In this document: in pieces, positions 28,422 through 38,674 of the stretch
How positions within the stretch are numbered: the first letter of the stretch is position 1
How the letters are laid out: each line of letters opens with the position of its first letter
Origin: Streptomyces sp. SirexAA-E
GTDB taxonomy: Bacteria; Actinomycetota; Actinomycetes; Streptomycetales; Streptomycetaceae
NCBI RefSeq assembly: GCF_000177195.2
Contig: NC_015953.1
Coordinates: forward strand, 1,674,001-1,738,000
Reading direction: 5' to 3'
Length of the DNA stretch: 64,000 nt
The notes under the pieces: generated by a model
What the model saw: the letters and a program-made list of their open reading frames with translations, nothing else
Told to the model about the DNA's origin: nothing
The model's database searches: none
Position numbers and translations under genes: made by a program

Positions 28422-28973
28422 TCACCTGCCGGGGCTGGTCGGGGTCGAGGGAACGGGGGTGGCGGCCGGGTCCGTACCGGTGGGCGAGGCGGTCCCGGGA
28501 GCGGTGGGAGAGGCCGTCGCGGAGGGGTCGGCGGGGCTCGCGGAGGGGTCGGCCGAGGGGCTCGTCTCCGGCGCGGGCACGGCGGGCACCGGGGACGGAT
28601 CGGCGGTGGCCCGCTCGGGCACGCCGCGTACGGTGCCGTCCGGGTCCAGGAAGGCGGGGCTGCCGCCGGGCACCATGCCGAGCTGCCGGGCGCGGCGCTC
28701 CAGGGCGTCCGGCTCGGAGTCGCGGTCGACGTCGTGCTGCAACGCCTGCTGCTCGTCGGTGAGCTCGGTCGTCCGGCGCTCCAGCCGGCTCAGCTTGAAG
28801 GAGTCCTCGTTGAGGGCTGAGTTCAGCAGCAGCAGCGAGATCAGGCCACCGGCGAGAAGCAGAACGACCAGCAGGACGAACGGGGTACGGGCCGCGGTGC
28901 TCGGCCCCGACGGCATCAGCCGGGCGAGCCGCGCGGCCGGCCCCTTCGTCCGCTGTCCGGCCGTCCCGGTCAC
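28422..28973 (-). CDS. ftsL: FtsL-like septum formation initiator protein
   Basis: This is a small bitopic protein of 183 residues. It has a membrane helix at about residues 32-50 (FVLLVVLLLAGGLISLLLL), then a short coiled coil with RLERRTTELTDEQQALQ and the RRARQLGMVPGG motif typical of FtsL/DivIC proteins. A Pro/Ser/Thr-rich tail of about 60 residues ends the protein and is unusual in its length. FtsL recruits and activates FtsWI. Identity rests on topology and position between rsmH and ftsI, because FtsL sequences diverge strongly. Confidence 0.88.
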   Translation of the reverse strand: MTGTAGQRTKGPAARLARLMPSGPSTAARTPFVLLVVLLLAGGLISLLLLNSALNEDSFKLSRLERRTTELTDEQQALQHDVDRDSEPDALERRARQLGMVPGGSPAFLDPDGTVRGVPERATADPSPVPAVPAPETSPSADPSASPADPSATASPTAPGTASPTGTDPAATPVPSTPTSPGR

Positions 28974-29022
28974 CTCGGTGCCCCTGCCTTCCCCGGCGTG
29001 CGGCCGGCCCGTCGGGAGGCGC

Positions 29023-29988
29023 TCATCGCTCGTCCTCGCGGATGCGCTCGGCGCCGCGCAGCCGGGCCGGGGCGGCCCGACGGTTCTCGGCCACCTCCTC
29101 CTCGGTGGGGAGCTCGGCGCCGCGGGTCAGCAGCTTCAGCCGGGGCTGGTAGCGCTCGGGCACGACGGGCAGTCCCGGCGGTGCGGTGTTGGCCGCGCCG
29201 GCCGCGAGGACCTGCTTGACCAGCCGGTCCTCCAGGGAGTGGTACGAGAGGACGGCGATCCGGCCTCCGACGGCGAGGCTGCGCACCGCGGCCGGGATCG
29301 CGCGCTCCAGGACGGTGAGTTCGCCGTTGACCTCGATCCGCAGGGCCTGGAAGGTGCGCTTGGCCGGGTTGCCCCCGGTGCGCTTCGCGGCCTGCGGCAG
29401 GGAGTCGCGGATGAGTTCGACGAGGCGGGCGCTGTTGCTGAAGGGCTCCTTCTCGCGCTCGCGGACGACGGCGGAGACGATGCGCTTGGCCTGCTTCTCC
29501 TCGCCGTACGCGCGCAGGATCCGGACGAGCTCGCCGGGCGGGTAGGTGTTGAGCACCTCTGCCGCGCCGATGCCGGTCGTCTGGTCCATCCGCATGTCCA
29601 GCGGGGCGTCCTGGGCGTACGCGAAGCCGCGGTCGGCCTCGTCCAGTTGCATGGACGAGACCCCGAGGTCGAAGAGGACGCCCTGCACCTTGGGGATCCC
29701 GAGCCGGTCGAGCACCTCGGGCAGTTCGTCGTAGACGGCGTGCACCAGGGTGGCCCGGTCACCGTAGGCGGCGAGGCGCTCGCCGGAGAGCCGCAGCGCC
29801 TCCTTGTCGCGGTCCAGCGCGATCAGCCGGGCCTCGGGGAAGGCGGAGAGCAGGGCCTCGCTGTGTCCGCCGAGCCCGAGGGTGCAGTCCACGACGACCG
29901 GGGGCCGCGGTCCCGTCGCCTCCAGAGCCGGGGCCAACAGGTCCAGGCACCGCTGGAGCATCACCGGGACGTGTCGGGTCTGGCTCAA
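29023..29988 (-). CDS. rsmH: 16S rRNA (cytosine(1402)-N4)-methyltransferase
   Basis: The 321-residue protein begins with [14 protein letters not shown] and has the SAM-binding motif [46 protein letters not shown] and [11 protein letters not shown] are all hallmarks of RsmH (MraW). It methylates N4 of C1402 in 16S rRNA. The start codon is TTG, preceded by GAGAGGG. It is the first gene of the dcw run; mraZ, which precedes it in many bacteria, is not present here. Confidence 0.96.
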   Translation of the reverse strand: MSQTRHVPVMLQRCLDLLAPALEATGPRPPVVVDCTLGLGGHSEALLSAFPEARLIALDRDKEALRLSGERLAAYGDRATLVHAVYDELPEVLDRLGIPKVQGVLFDLGVSSMQLDEADRGFAYAQDAPLDMRMDQTTGIGAAEVLNTYPPGELVRILRAYGEEKQAKRIVSAVVREREKEPFSNSARLVELIRDSLPQAAKRTGGNPAKRTFQALRIEVNGELTVLERAIPAAVRSLAVGGRIAVLSYHSLEDRLVKQVLAAGAANTAPPGLPVVPERYQPRLKLLTRGAELPTEEEVAENRRAAPARLRGAERIREDER

Positions 29989-30389
29989 AGCGCCCTCTCA
30001 GGCTCAGTCCCGTGTGGCTGCACGTGCGGTCTGGTCCCCGCCCGCTCGGAAGGGGAGGTCCGCCGACGCCGGGGAAGGGACGTCGGCCGACCGGCGAGCG
30101 GGCAAGGGCCGGGCCGCATGTACGCCGCACATCACGGGGAATTCGAAACATGCAAAAATATGCAGAATGTGCAGGCGTGTCGGTAACTTCGTGTCACTTT
30201 AGTCCACCCTGCCATTCGATCGATTCCCGATCAACGAACCGGGCAGCGCGTACCGCCACGGACCACGACATCACCCGAGCAGGTGAGGGCGTGTGAGGCT
30301 TGTGGGTTAGCTCACAACAAGTCTTGTTGATGTTCTTTGTCCCTTTCCACGACACGCCGATGACCTCCTCGCGGTCTAACGTCGTCACC
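29989..30389. promoter_or_regulatory. Intergenic control region between rsmH and carbonic anhydrase
   Basis: This 401-bp gap holds no credible gene and should carry the divergent promoters of the dcw operon and the carbonic anhydrase. It contains A+T-rich DNA unusual for this window. Three TGCA sites start at 30151, 30161 and 30170 (10- and 9-bp spacing). Two GTGTC words (complement GACAC, the reported WhiA core) occur at 30176-30180 and 30192-30196. A CAACAA/TTGTTG palindrome at 30315-30329 overlaps a TTGTG/CACAA pair at 30300-30317. Functions are inferred. Confidence 0.5.
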
Positions 30390-30950
30390 ATGTCGACTTC
30401 CGCGAAGCCTTCCGCCGAGACCGATTCCCCCGTCTCCGACACGGCCCGCCCCGCCGGCGCGGTCACCGACCGGCTGGTACAGGCGAACACCCGCTACGGG
30501 GAGAAGTTCACCGACCCCGGCATGGACGCCCGTCCGGTGCTCCAGGTCGCCGTCGTCGCCTGCATGGACGCCCGCCTCGACCTCCACGCCGCGCTCGGCC
30601 TGGAACTGGGCGACTGCCACACCATCCGCAACGCCGGCGGCGTCGTCACGGACGACGTCATCCGGTCGCTGACCATCAGCCAGCGGGCGCTCGGCACCCG
30701 CAGCGTCGTCCTCATCCACCACACCAACTGCGGTCTCGAGAGCATCACCGAGGAGTTCCGCCAGGAGCTCGAGCACGAGGTCGGGCAGCGGCCGGTCTGG
30801 GCGGTGGAGGCGTACAAGGACGCCGACCAGGACGTGCGGCAGTCGATGCAGCGGGTCCGCACCTCCCCGTTCCTCCTGCACAAGGACGACATCCGCGGTT
30901 TCGTCTTCGACGTGACCACCGGCCTGCTGCGCGAGATCGACCCCGCCTGA
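30390..30950 (+). CDS. Beta-class carbonic anhydrase
   Basis: This 186-residue beta-carbonic anhydrase has zinc ligands in C58-M-D60-A-R62 and H111-T-N-C114, which interconvert CO2 and bicarbonate. A Ser/Thr-rich N-terminus of about 25 residues is probably flexible. The start at ATG 30390 has no ribosome site. TAACGT, a good -10 element, ends 7 bp before it, so the mRNA may be leaderless. An upstream in-frame ATG at 30360 also lacks a ribosome site. It could supply bicarbonate for biosynthesis, which is inference. Confidence 0.9.
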   Translation: MSTSAKPSAETDSPVSDTARPAGAVTDRLVQANTRYGEKFTDPGMDARPVLQVAVVACMDARLDLHAALGLELGDCHTIRNAGGVVTDDVIRSLTISQRALGTRSVVLIHHTNCGLESITEEFRQELEHEVGQRPVWAVEAYKDADQDVRQSMQRVRTSPFLLHKDDIRGFVFDVTTGLLREIDPA

Positions 30951-31026
30951 TTTTCCACAGGCCCCTGACCCCGGTTCTCCCTCGACATACGGACCACACC
31001 CGACATTTCGCCCTCACTTGTCCACA
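30951..31026 (+). promoter_or_regulatory. Two DnaA-box-like sites upstream of moxR
   Basis: TTTTCCACA (30951-30959) and TTGTCCACA (31018-31026) lie in the same orientation 67 bp apart in the carbonic anhydrase-moxR gap. The second equals the preferred Streptomyces DnaA box as I recall it; the first differs in one base. Binding is not shown by sequence alone. Confidence 0.4.
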
Positions 31027-31166
31027 GGCGAGTGACACGAAGCGGTAACGGCAACAAGAATGCGGGTGTGACATCTCTCCGGGTCCTCCGGGGAGTGTCC
31101 GTATTTCGGGGCGGGCCGGGGCATTCATGTGCCGCCGGTCGTGCACAAGGGGACGAGGAGGGCCGG

Positions 31167-32215
<1,049 letters not shown>

Positions 32216-32216
<1 letters not shown>

Positions 32217-33580
32217 TGGCCGCCGGGGCGCCCGGCCCCGTGGACAGCGGCGACCGCAAGGGCGGTCCGCGGACGGCCCTGGGCGGGCTGACGACACGGG
32301 GGCGGTCCTTCCTCGCCGCCGGTGTCGCCGCCGCCCTCTGCGCCTATGTGCTGGGCCAGAGCGACCTGCTGCGGGTCGGGCTGCTGCTGGCGGTGCTGCC
32401 GCTGGTCTGTGTGACCGTGCTCTACCGCACCCGCTACCGGGTCGCGGGCAGCCGCCGGCTGTCGCCGTCCCGGGTACCGGCGGGCTCGGAGGCCCGGGTG
32501 CACCTGAGGACGGACAACGTCTCCCGGCTGCCCACGGGGTTGCTGATGCTCCAGGACCGGGTGCCGTACGTGCTGGGGCCCCGGCCGCGCTTCGTGCTGA
32601 ACCGGGTGGAGGCGGGCGGCAGCCGCGAGGTGTCCTACCGGGTCCGCTCCGATCTGCGCGGACGCTACCCGCTCGGGCCGCTGCAGCTGCGGCTGAGCGA
32701 TCCGTTCGGGATGTGCGAGCTGAGCCGTTCGTTCAGCGCGTACGACACCCTGGTCGTCGTCCCGCGCACGGAGCCGCTCCCGCCGCTGCGGCTGGCGGGC
32801 GCGGCTTCCGGGTACGGCGACGGCAGGCTGCGTTCGCTGGCGCTGGCCGGTGAGGACGACATCATTCCGCGCGGCTACCGCCACGGGGACGACCTGCGCC
32901 GCGTGCACTGGCGTTCCACCGCCCGCTACGGCGAGTTGATGGTGCGCCGCGAGGAGCAGCCGCAGCGGGCCCGGTGCACGGTGCTGCTGGACAGCCGGCG
33001 GGTCGCGTACCAAGGGGCCGGGCCGGACTCGGCGTTCGAGTGGGCCGTGTCCGGCGCCGCGTCGGCCCTGACGCACATGCTGGAACGCGGCTTCGCCGTG
33101 CGGCTGCTGACGGACGACGGAGGCGTCGTGCCGGGCGGGAGCGCGGACGGGTTCGCCACGCCGACCCAGGACTCGGCGGACTCGGCGGGGCTGATGATGG
33201 ACGCCCTCGCGGTCGTCGGCCACTCCACGGGTGGCGGCCTGTCCCGCGCCTACGACGTGCTGCGCCAGGGCACCGAGGGGCTGCTGGTCGCGTTCTTCGG
33301 TGATCTCGACGAGGAGCAGGCGGAGGTGGCGGCCCGGATGAGGCAGCGCAGCGGGGCGGCCGTCGCGTTCGTGCTGGACAGCGCGGACTGGGCTCGGGGC
33401 GATACGGCGAAGACTCCCGCACCCGCCGCCGGTCGGCTGCGGACGCTGCGCGAGGCGGGCTGGACCGCGGTGGCGGTGGAGCCGGGTACCTCGCTGGCGG
33501 ATGTGTGGCGACAGGCGGGTGAGGCGCACTCCGGCGCACTGCCCGGGGCGACGACGGGGTTCTCGGGGGGTTGGTCGTGA
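32216..33580 (+). CDS. DUF58 domain-containing membrane protein
   Basis: The protein has about 454 residues, with two adjacent membrane helices near the N-terminus (about 35-70). A beta-rich domain follows, then the DUF58 core marked by GDDLRRVHWRSTARYGELMV. A vWA-like fold then extends to the C-terminus. DUF58 proteins accompany MoxR ATPases; their biochemical role is unclear. The ATG shares its A with the moxR TGA; a GTG one codon upstream (32213) is also possible. Confidence 0.9.
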
Positions 33581-36000
33581 GCGGGCGTACCCGGCTGGCG
33601 TTGTGCGCCTTCACGGCGACGATGATGGCGGCGGGTGCTCTGCTGCCCCTGGTCGAGACGTCGCGGTGGATCGCGCAGGCCGCGTTCCTGCTGGCGGTCC
33701 AGAGCGGGGTGGGCGTGCTTGCCCGACGGCTCTCGTCCGCGCGGGTTCTGACGGTCTGTCTGCAGGCTCTGGTCACGCTGCTGACGGTGACCGCGGCGTT
33801 CGCCAGGGAGCACGCGCTGTTCGGTGTGGTGCCCGGCCCGCAGGCGGTCCAGTGGTTCGCGGACCTGCTGACGGCGGGCGCCGACGACGTCGGCCGGTAC
33901 GCCAGCCCCGCGCCCGCGACGGACGGCATCCGGCTGATGCTGGTCGGCGGGGTGCTGCTGGTCGGCCTCGCCGTCGACGTCCTCGCGGTGACGTTCCGCA
34001 GCGCGGCCCCGGCGGGGCTGCCGCTGCTCGCCCTCTACTCGGTGGCGGCGGGACTCGCCGACGGGGGCGCGGGCTGGCTCTGGTTCCTGCTCGCGGCCGG
34101 CGGCTATCTGCTGCTCCTGCTGGCGGAGGGCCGGGACCGGCTGTCGAGGTGGGGCCGGGTCTTCGGCGGGGTGTCCCGTTCGTCGGGCGGTCTGGCGGCA
34201 GGGCTGGACGGCGCGCCGGGGCGTGCCCCGGTCCGTACCGGGCGGCGCATCGGAGCGGTGGCCCTGGGCGTCGCGCTCGTCGTCCCGGCGGTGCTCCCGG
34301 CGATGGACGGCGGCCTCCTGGGCGACCGGGGCAGTACGGGCCGGGGCGGCGGCGGAGGCACGATCTCCGCGGTGAACCCGCTGGTCTCGCTCCAGAACAA
34401 CCTGAACCAGCCGGAGAACCGGCAGGTGTTGACGTACCGCACCACCTCCTCGGACCCGCAGGACCTCTATCTGCGCATCCTCGCCCTGGACCAGTTCAAC
34501 GGCAGCGAGTGGCGTTCCTCCACCCGTCGTCTGCGGGACGTGCCGGACCGTCTGCCGCAGCCGGACGGCCTGGGCCCGGACGTCACCGTCACCGAGGTCA
34601 GGACGAACATCGCGGCGGACGATTCCTACGGGCAGACGTATCTGCCGCTCCCCTACCCGGCGAGCGAGGTGGGCGTCGACGGCCGCTGGCGGTTCGAGCC
34701 CGAGGGGCGCACCCTCGTCGGGGACGGCGGCCAGACGACGCGCGGTGCGCGCTACCAGGTCAGCAGTCTCGCGGTCGAGCCGACGGCCGAGCAGCTCGCC
34801 GCCGCCACGGCCCCGCGTCCGGACCTGGCGCGTGAGTACACCCAGGTCCCCCGTTCGCTGCCGGACGTGGTCCGAAAGACAGCGAAGGACGTGACCGCGG
34901 GCGCCGGCAACGACTACGAGCGGGCGGTCGCGCTTCAGGACTGGTTCGCCTACGACGGCGGCTTCCGTTACGACACGACGGTGACGTCGGGGACCGGGAG
35001 TGCGGCGATCGAGCGGTTCCTGCGGGACCGCGAAGGGTTCTGCGTCCACTTCTCGTTCACGATGGCGGCGATGGCCAGGACGCTGGGCATCCCGGCCCGG
35101 GTGGCGGTGGGCTTCACCCCGGGCACGCCGCAGGCGGACGGGTCCGTGTCGGTCGGGCTGCGCGACGCGCACGCCTGGCCCGAGCTGTACTTCGAGGGCG
35201 TGGGCTGGACCCGGTTCGAGCCGACTCCGTCCCGGGGCAGCGCCCCGTCGTACACCCTGCCGGAGACGCCGTCCCCGGGCGTGGACGACCCGGCGCAGCC
35301 GTCGGCGGGCGACACCGCTGTGCCTTCGGCCGCCCCGTCGGCCTCGGAGAGCTGCCCGGCGCAGATGCGGCGCCAGGGCGAGTGCGGTGAGACGGCCGCC
35401 CCGGGTGCGGTGGCACCGACCGATCCGGGCACGCCCGCGGGCACCGTCGCGCTGTGGGTGCTCGGCGCGCTGGTGGTCCTCGCGCTGCCGCTGCTCCCCC
35501 TGTTCTGGAGGACTCGCGTCCGTGCGCGGCGGCTGGGCTCCTCGGGCGGGCGTACGCCGGCCGAGGCCGCGGCCCGGGTGCTGGCCGCCTGGCGGGAGGT
35601 CACCGACACGGCCTGGGACCACGGCGTTCAGCCGGACGAGTCACAGACCCCCCGTAAGGCGGCGGCGCGGATCGTCCGGCTGGGCCGGCTCGACGCGGCC
35701 GCGGCCGCGTCGGTCCATCGGCTGGCGGGTGCGGTGGAACAGGTGCTGTACGCGCCCGAGCCCCGGCCGGCCACGGGACTGTCCGAGGATGTGGCGGTGG
35801 TGCGGGCGGGCCTGCGCGCATCGGCGGGCCGGTCGGACCGGCTGCGGGCGACGGTGGCACCGCGTTCCTCCGTCCGGGTGGTATGGGGCCTTTCGGAACG
35901 CCGAGCGAAGCTGACCGGACGCTGGTCGGCCCGCCTCGGCGCGGGCCGCTGGGCCGCCGTCACGTCCCGCCTGCGCCGCCGCACCCCTCGGCGGGCCTGA
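33577..36000 (+). CDS. TgpA-like membrane transglutaminase (DUF3488/DUF4129)
   Basis: The 807-residue protein has about six N-terminal membrane helices (to about residue 240), then an extracytoplasmic transglutaminase-like domain, a late membrane helix (about 625-645) and a DUF4129 cytoplasmic tail. The catalytic residues are C489 in EGFCVHFS and H532 in DAHAWPE. The third position reads RFEPTPS, with Glu where Asp is common. Such proteins may cross-link or process cell-envelope proteins. The GTG start at 33577 overlaps the DUF58 stop by 4 bases (GTGA), and a TTG at 33571 is an alternative. It ends the MoxR operon. Confidence 0.88.
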   Translation: MSGRTRLALCAFTATMMAAGALLPLVETSRWIAQAAFLLAVQSGVGVLARRLSSARVLTVCLQALVTLLTVTAAFAREHALFGVVPGPQAVQWFADLLTAGADDVGRYASPAPATDGIRLMLVGGVLLVGLAVDVLAVTFRSAAPAGLPLLALYSVAAGLADGGAGWLWFLLAAGGYLLLLLAEGRDRLSRWGRVFGGVSRSSGGLAAGLDGAPGRAPVRTGRRIGAVALGVALVVPAVLPAMDGGLLGDRGSTGRGGGGGTISAVNPLVSLQNNLNQPENRQVLTYRTTSSDPQDLYLRILALDQFNGSEWRSSTRRLRDVPDRLPQPDGLGPDVTVTEVRTNIAADDSYGQTYLPLPYPASEVGVDGRWRFEPEGRTLVGDGGQTTRGARYQVSSLAVEPTAEQLAAATAPRPDLAREYTQVPRSLPDVVRKTAKDVTAGAGNDYERAVALQDWFAYDGGFRYDTTVTSGTGSAAIERFLRDREGFCVHFSFTMAAMARTLGIPARVAVGFTPGTPQADGSVSVGLRDAHAWPELYFEGVGWTRFEPTPSRGSAPSYTLPETPSPGVDDPAQPSAGDTAVPSAAPSASESCPAQMRRQGECGETAAPGAVAPTDPGTPAGTVALWVLGALVVLALPLLPLFWRTRVRARRLGSSGGRTPAEAAARVLAAWREVTDTAWDHGVQPDESQTPRKAAARIVRLGRLDAAAAASVHRLAGAVEQVLYAPEPRPATGLSEDVAVVRAGLRASAGRSDRLRATVAPRSSVRVVWGLSERRAKLTGRWSARLGAGRWAAVTSRLRRRTPRRA

Positions 36001-36385
36001 ACGGGCTCTTCCCGGTGTCGTGGCGCCGCGTCCACGGCACCGGGCCACGGTCGTCACTCCTGGGGCGGCCTCGGAGGCCGGGGCCGCCAGGACGGGGGGC
36101 CGCCAGGACGGGGCCGCCAGGACGAGGAAGCCGAGCGCGGGCGGTCCGACGAGGAGCACGGAACGAACGGAGACCAGGGCCCGGCGGGTGCCTGGACCGG
36201 GCCGGGCTCGGCGCGGACGAGGACCGGCCCGCACCGGGGGTCCGCGCCGCATACCGCAGGGCGCCGGCCGGCTCCGGACATGGGTGAGGGGCGGTCGCAC
36301 GAAGCGACCGCCCCTCAGCCGTGAAGTCTGCGGTGTACGGCCCGAGCCGCCAGGGCCGACCGGTGCCGCGTCGGCGGCACCGCAC
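36001..36385. other. Gene-free gap with short tandem repeat
   Basis: I see no convincing gene in either strand. The 13-bp unit GGCCGCCAGGACG occurs three times, at 36082-36094, 36098-36110 and 36112-36124. The gap ends with a bidirectional terminator at 36285-36317. Confidence 0.5.
36285..36317. terminator. Bidirectional terminator
   Basis: A perfect 14-bp stem, TGAGGGGCGGTCGC (36285-36298) with 36304-36317, around the loop ACGAA. It lies between the transglutaminase gene and the oppositely oriented DUF3040 gene. Confidence 0.8.
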
Positions 36386-36781
36386 TCACTGGCCCTGTTC
36401 GTCCCGGCGGCGTTGCCACCGCTGTTCGATCCGGTTCATCATCGAACGGCGCTGCCGGGGATGTCGGCCTTCGCCGCCACCCGCTGCCGGCTGCTGCTGC
36501 TCACCCGGCTTGGGCGCCTTGCGCCAACCGGTGACCGCCAGCACAGCGCAGCCCAGCATGACGAGGAACCCCACCACGCTGATCCAGATCTGCTGGGCGA
36601 CCATTCCGGCCATGAGGAGCGCGATACCCACCAGAAAACCGGCCACCGCCTGGTAAACCCGTCGCCGGGTGTACCTGCGCAGCCCGCTTCCCTCAAGCGC
36701 TGTCGCGAACTTGGGATCTTCGGCGTACAGCGCTCGCTCCATCTGCTCGAGCATTCGCTGCTCGTGCTCCGAGAGCGGCAC
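36386..36781 (-). CDS. DUF3040 domain-containing membrane protein
   Basis: The 131-residue protein begins with MPLSEHEQRMLEQMERALY, the diagnostic DUF3040 start. Two membrane helices follow at about residues 42-62 and 65-85, then a charged Arg/Gln-rich tail. The start codon is GTG behind GAGGAGGAC. These actinobacterial proteins are small and uncharacterised. Their frequent place near dcw genes hints at envelope physiology, but no function can be given. Confidence 0.9.
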   Translation of the reverse strand: MPLSEHEQRMLEQMERALYAEDPKFATALEGSGLRRYTRRRVYQAVAGFLVGIALLMAGMVAQQIWISVVGFLVMLGCAVLAVTGWRKAPKPGEQQQPAAGGGEGRHPRQRRSMMNRIEQRWQRRRDEQGQ

Positions 36782-37083
36782 GGAGTCCTCCTCGTCGTCG
36801 GCCGCGGGGGGCGACCGTTATGCGGCCCTTCCAGGATAGGCAGGGATTCGCCCCCGTGAAACCCGCCCTCTAGCCCAAGCCAGTCCGAACCGACATGTCG
36901 GCACGGCTGCTGAGGCGTAGATTCCCCGACCTCCGATCCGTCATGCCGGATGGTGTCACCCGATCATACGGGGCCCGAGCCCCGATCGGGGCTTCCGGAC
37001 CGTACTCCGTCTGCGGCTGCGTTGCTGATCAGCCGCGCTCCGGTCGCCCGGCGGCCGTACTCCGGCCACCGCTCGGGAACGGA
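36782..37083. promoter_or_regulatory. Intergenic region upstream of the DUF3040 gene
   Basis: This 302-bp gap has no credible gene. It should hold the DUF3040 promoter and the 3' end of the methyltransferase transcript. A 16-bp palindrome, AGCCCCGATCGGGGCT (36978-36993), lies about 90 bp beyond the methyltransferase stop; it could be a weak terminator or a protein site. Confidence 0.4.
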
Positions 37084-37842
37084 TCAGGCGCGCTTGTGTC
37101 CCAGAACGTGCAGCTGGGTCGCGACCGAGTGGAAGGCCGGCAGTTCCGCGACCGCCGCCTCCAGGCCGAGGAGCGCCTCCATCGCGCCCGGTTCGGTGTC
37201 CACCAGGACGCCCGGCACCAGGTCGGCGAAGACCCGGACGCCGTGGACCGCGCCGGCCTCGGCCCCGGCGTCGGAGACCAGTTCGGTCAGCTGCTCGGCG
37301 GTGAACCTGCGGGGCACCGGGTCTCCCTCGCCCCAGCGTCCGGCCGGGTCCGTGAGTGCCTGCCGCGCCTCCGTGAAGTGCCCCGCGAGCGCCCGCGCCA
37401 GGACGGCGCCGCCGAGTCCGGCGCCGAGCAGGCTGAGCGCACCGGAGGGCCGGAGGGCGTCGACCGCGTTGCGTACGCCCTCGGCGGGGTCGTCGACGTA
37501 CTCCAGGACGCCGTGGCACAGGACGGCGTCGTAGCCCGCGCGCTCCACCACCTCGAACAGGCCCAGGATGTCTCCCTGCACACCGCGGACCCGGTCGGCG
37601 ACGCCGGCCTCGGCCGCGCGGCGCTCCAGCGCGAACAGGGCGTTGGGGCTGGGGTCGACGACGGTGACCCGGTGGCCGAGCCGGGCGACGGGCACCGCGA
37701 AGTTGCCGGTGCCGCCGCCGGTGTCCAGCACGTCCAGGGTGTCCCTGCCGGTCGCCTTGACTCGGCGGTCGAGGGCGTCCTTGAGGACCTCCCAGACCAC
37801 GGCGGTACGGAGGGAGGCTCGGGGGCGCAGCTGGTCCGACAC
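37084..37842 (-). CDS. Class I SAM-dependent methyltransferase
   Basis: This is a 252-residue Rossmann methyltransferase. SAM motif I is VLDTGGGTGNFAVPVA, the acidic end of strand 2 is VTVVDPSP, and motif II/III is the YDAVLCHGVLEYVDDP stretch. The profile resembles small-molecule or tRNA-wobble CmoA-like methyltransferases, but nothing identifies the acceptor. It is monocistronic in appearance, with the HEPN-type gene 147 bp upstream on the same strand. Confidence 0.88.
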   Translation of the reverse strand: MSDQLRPRASLRTAVVWEVLKDALDRRVKATGRDTLDVLDTGGGTGNFAVPVARLGHRVTVVDPSPNALFALERRAAEAGVADRVRGVQGDILGLFEVVERAGYDAVLCHGVLEYVDDPAEGVRNAVDALRPSGALSLLGAGLGGAVLARALAGHFTEARQALTDPAGRWGEGDPVPRRFTAEQLTELVSDAGAEAGAVHGVRVFADLVPGVLVDTEPGAMEALLGLEAAVAELPAFHSVATQLHVLGHKRA

Positions 37843-37989
37843 GGCAGTTGACTCCTCGGCACGGTGCCGCCAGGGACGGCGGAGCGTGAACGGTGCAGGT
37901 GGTGACAGTGCTCTCCACCCTATTGCCTCCCCCCGCCGTCCCGGCCCCCCGTGACCGGTCCGTACCCGGGCACCGGGCGTACGCCCCGG

Positions 37990-38508
37990 CTATGCCGAGC
38001 GGTCCCGCCGGGGCTGCGGGAGGACCGGGTGGAGCTCCAGCAGCCGTTCGACCAGCCGCAGGAACATCTCCGCGTCGCGCAGCAGGTGATCCGCGTCGCG
38101 GCTGTCGGCCGCGCCCTCTATGCCCGCCTCGGCGCGGGCCCTCCGGTCGGCACCGGAGGCGAAGTGGGCGCTCCACTCGGTGAGTTCGGGTGCCGAGTCC
38201 GGGAGGACCTCCCAGGCGCTGCGGATCCGCTCCCGGCGTTTGCCGGTCTCGGGCCTGCCGCGGGCGGCCAGGACGGCGGCCGCGGTGCGCAGGGCGGCGA
38301 GGTGGGCGGTGGCGTACCTCTCGTTCGGTACGTCGAGGGTGCGCGCCTCGTCGAGGCCCGCCCGGGCCTGGGCGAGGAGGTCGAGCGCGGCGGGCGGTGC
38401 CGTCGTGCGGCGCAGGACGGGGTGGACGTCGGTTGCCGGACCGTTCAGCGAGGGGGCAGGGCTGCCTGCGCGGCGCCGCGGGGCGGCGGCTGCGGACGAG
38501 CTGGCCAT
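37990..38508 (-). CDS. SAV_6107-type HEPN domain protein
   Basis: The 172-residue, mostly helical protein begins with a short Ala/Arg-rich leader. The core (LLAQARAGLDEARTLDVP, then YATAHLAALRTAAAVL) resembles the small actinobacterial HEPN-like family named after SAV_6107. HEPN proteins are often RNases or partners of nucleotidyltransferases. The Rx4-6H active motif is not evident, so activity is doubtful. The ATG at 38508 follows AGGAGG. It is divergent from the ABC cassette, about 130 bp from its operator. Confidence 0.75.
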   Translation of the reverse strand: MASSSAAAAPRRRAGSPAPSLNGPATDVHPVLRRTTAPPAALDLLAQARAGLDEARTLDVPNERYATAHLAALRTAAAVLAARGRPETGKRRERIRSAWEVLPDSAPELTEWSAHFASGADRRARAEAGIEGAADSRDADHLLRDAEMFLRLVERLLELHPVLPQPRRDRSA

Positions 38509-38636
38509 GACGAACCTCCTGTCGTCGGGTAACGACTCTGTTGCCGTATGTACCCATCCTGGGGGCCACCACTGACAATCCCTCAGAAATCTCCACCGAC
38601 CTGCGACTTTGCTTCGCGGCCGAGTTCCCGCTAGCT

Positions 38637-38660
38637 TTTGCACTGACCAGTCAGTACAAA
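38637..38660. promoter_or_regulatory. Palindromic operator for the TetR regulator of the YhgE cassette
   Basis: TTTG-C-ACTGAC-CA-GTCAGT-A-CAAA is a 24-bp inverted repeat with a single mismatched pair. It ends 2 bp before the ribosome site of the ABC ATPase gene. ACTGAC-type half sites are common targets of TetR repressors, and a TetR gene closes the operon. A repressor here would block transcription start or elongation. Confidence 0.7.
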
Positions 38661-38674
38661 GGAGGGGGTGGGCC

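Noticed and set aside
35641..36300. Minus-strand frame with a hydrophobic stretch (LVSVRSVLLVGPPALGFLVL)
   Set aside because: The hydrophobic run comes partly from the tandem repeat, there is no ribosome site, and most of the frame overlaps the transglutaminase gene.
36978..36993. AGCCCCGATCGGGGCT palindrome as a gene-end terminator
   Set aside because: It has no loop and lies about 90 bp from the gene end, so it is noted only as an intergenic palindrome.
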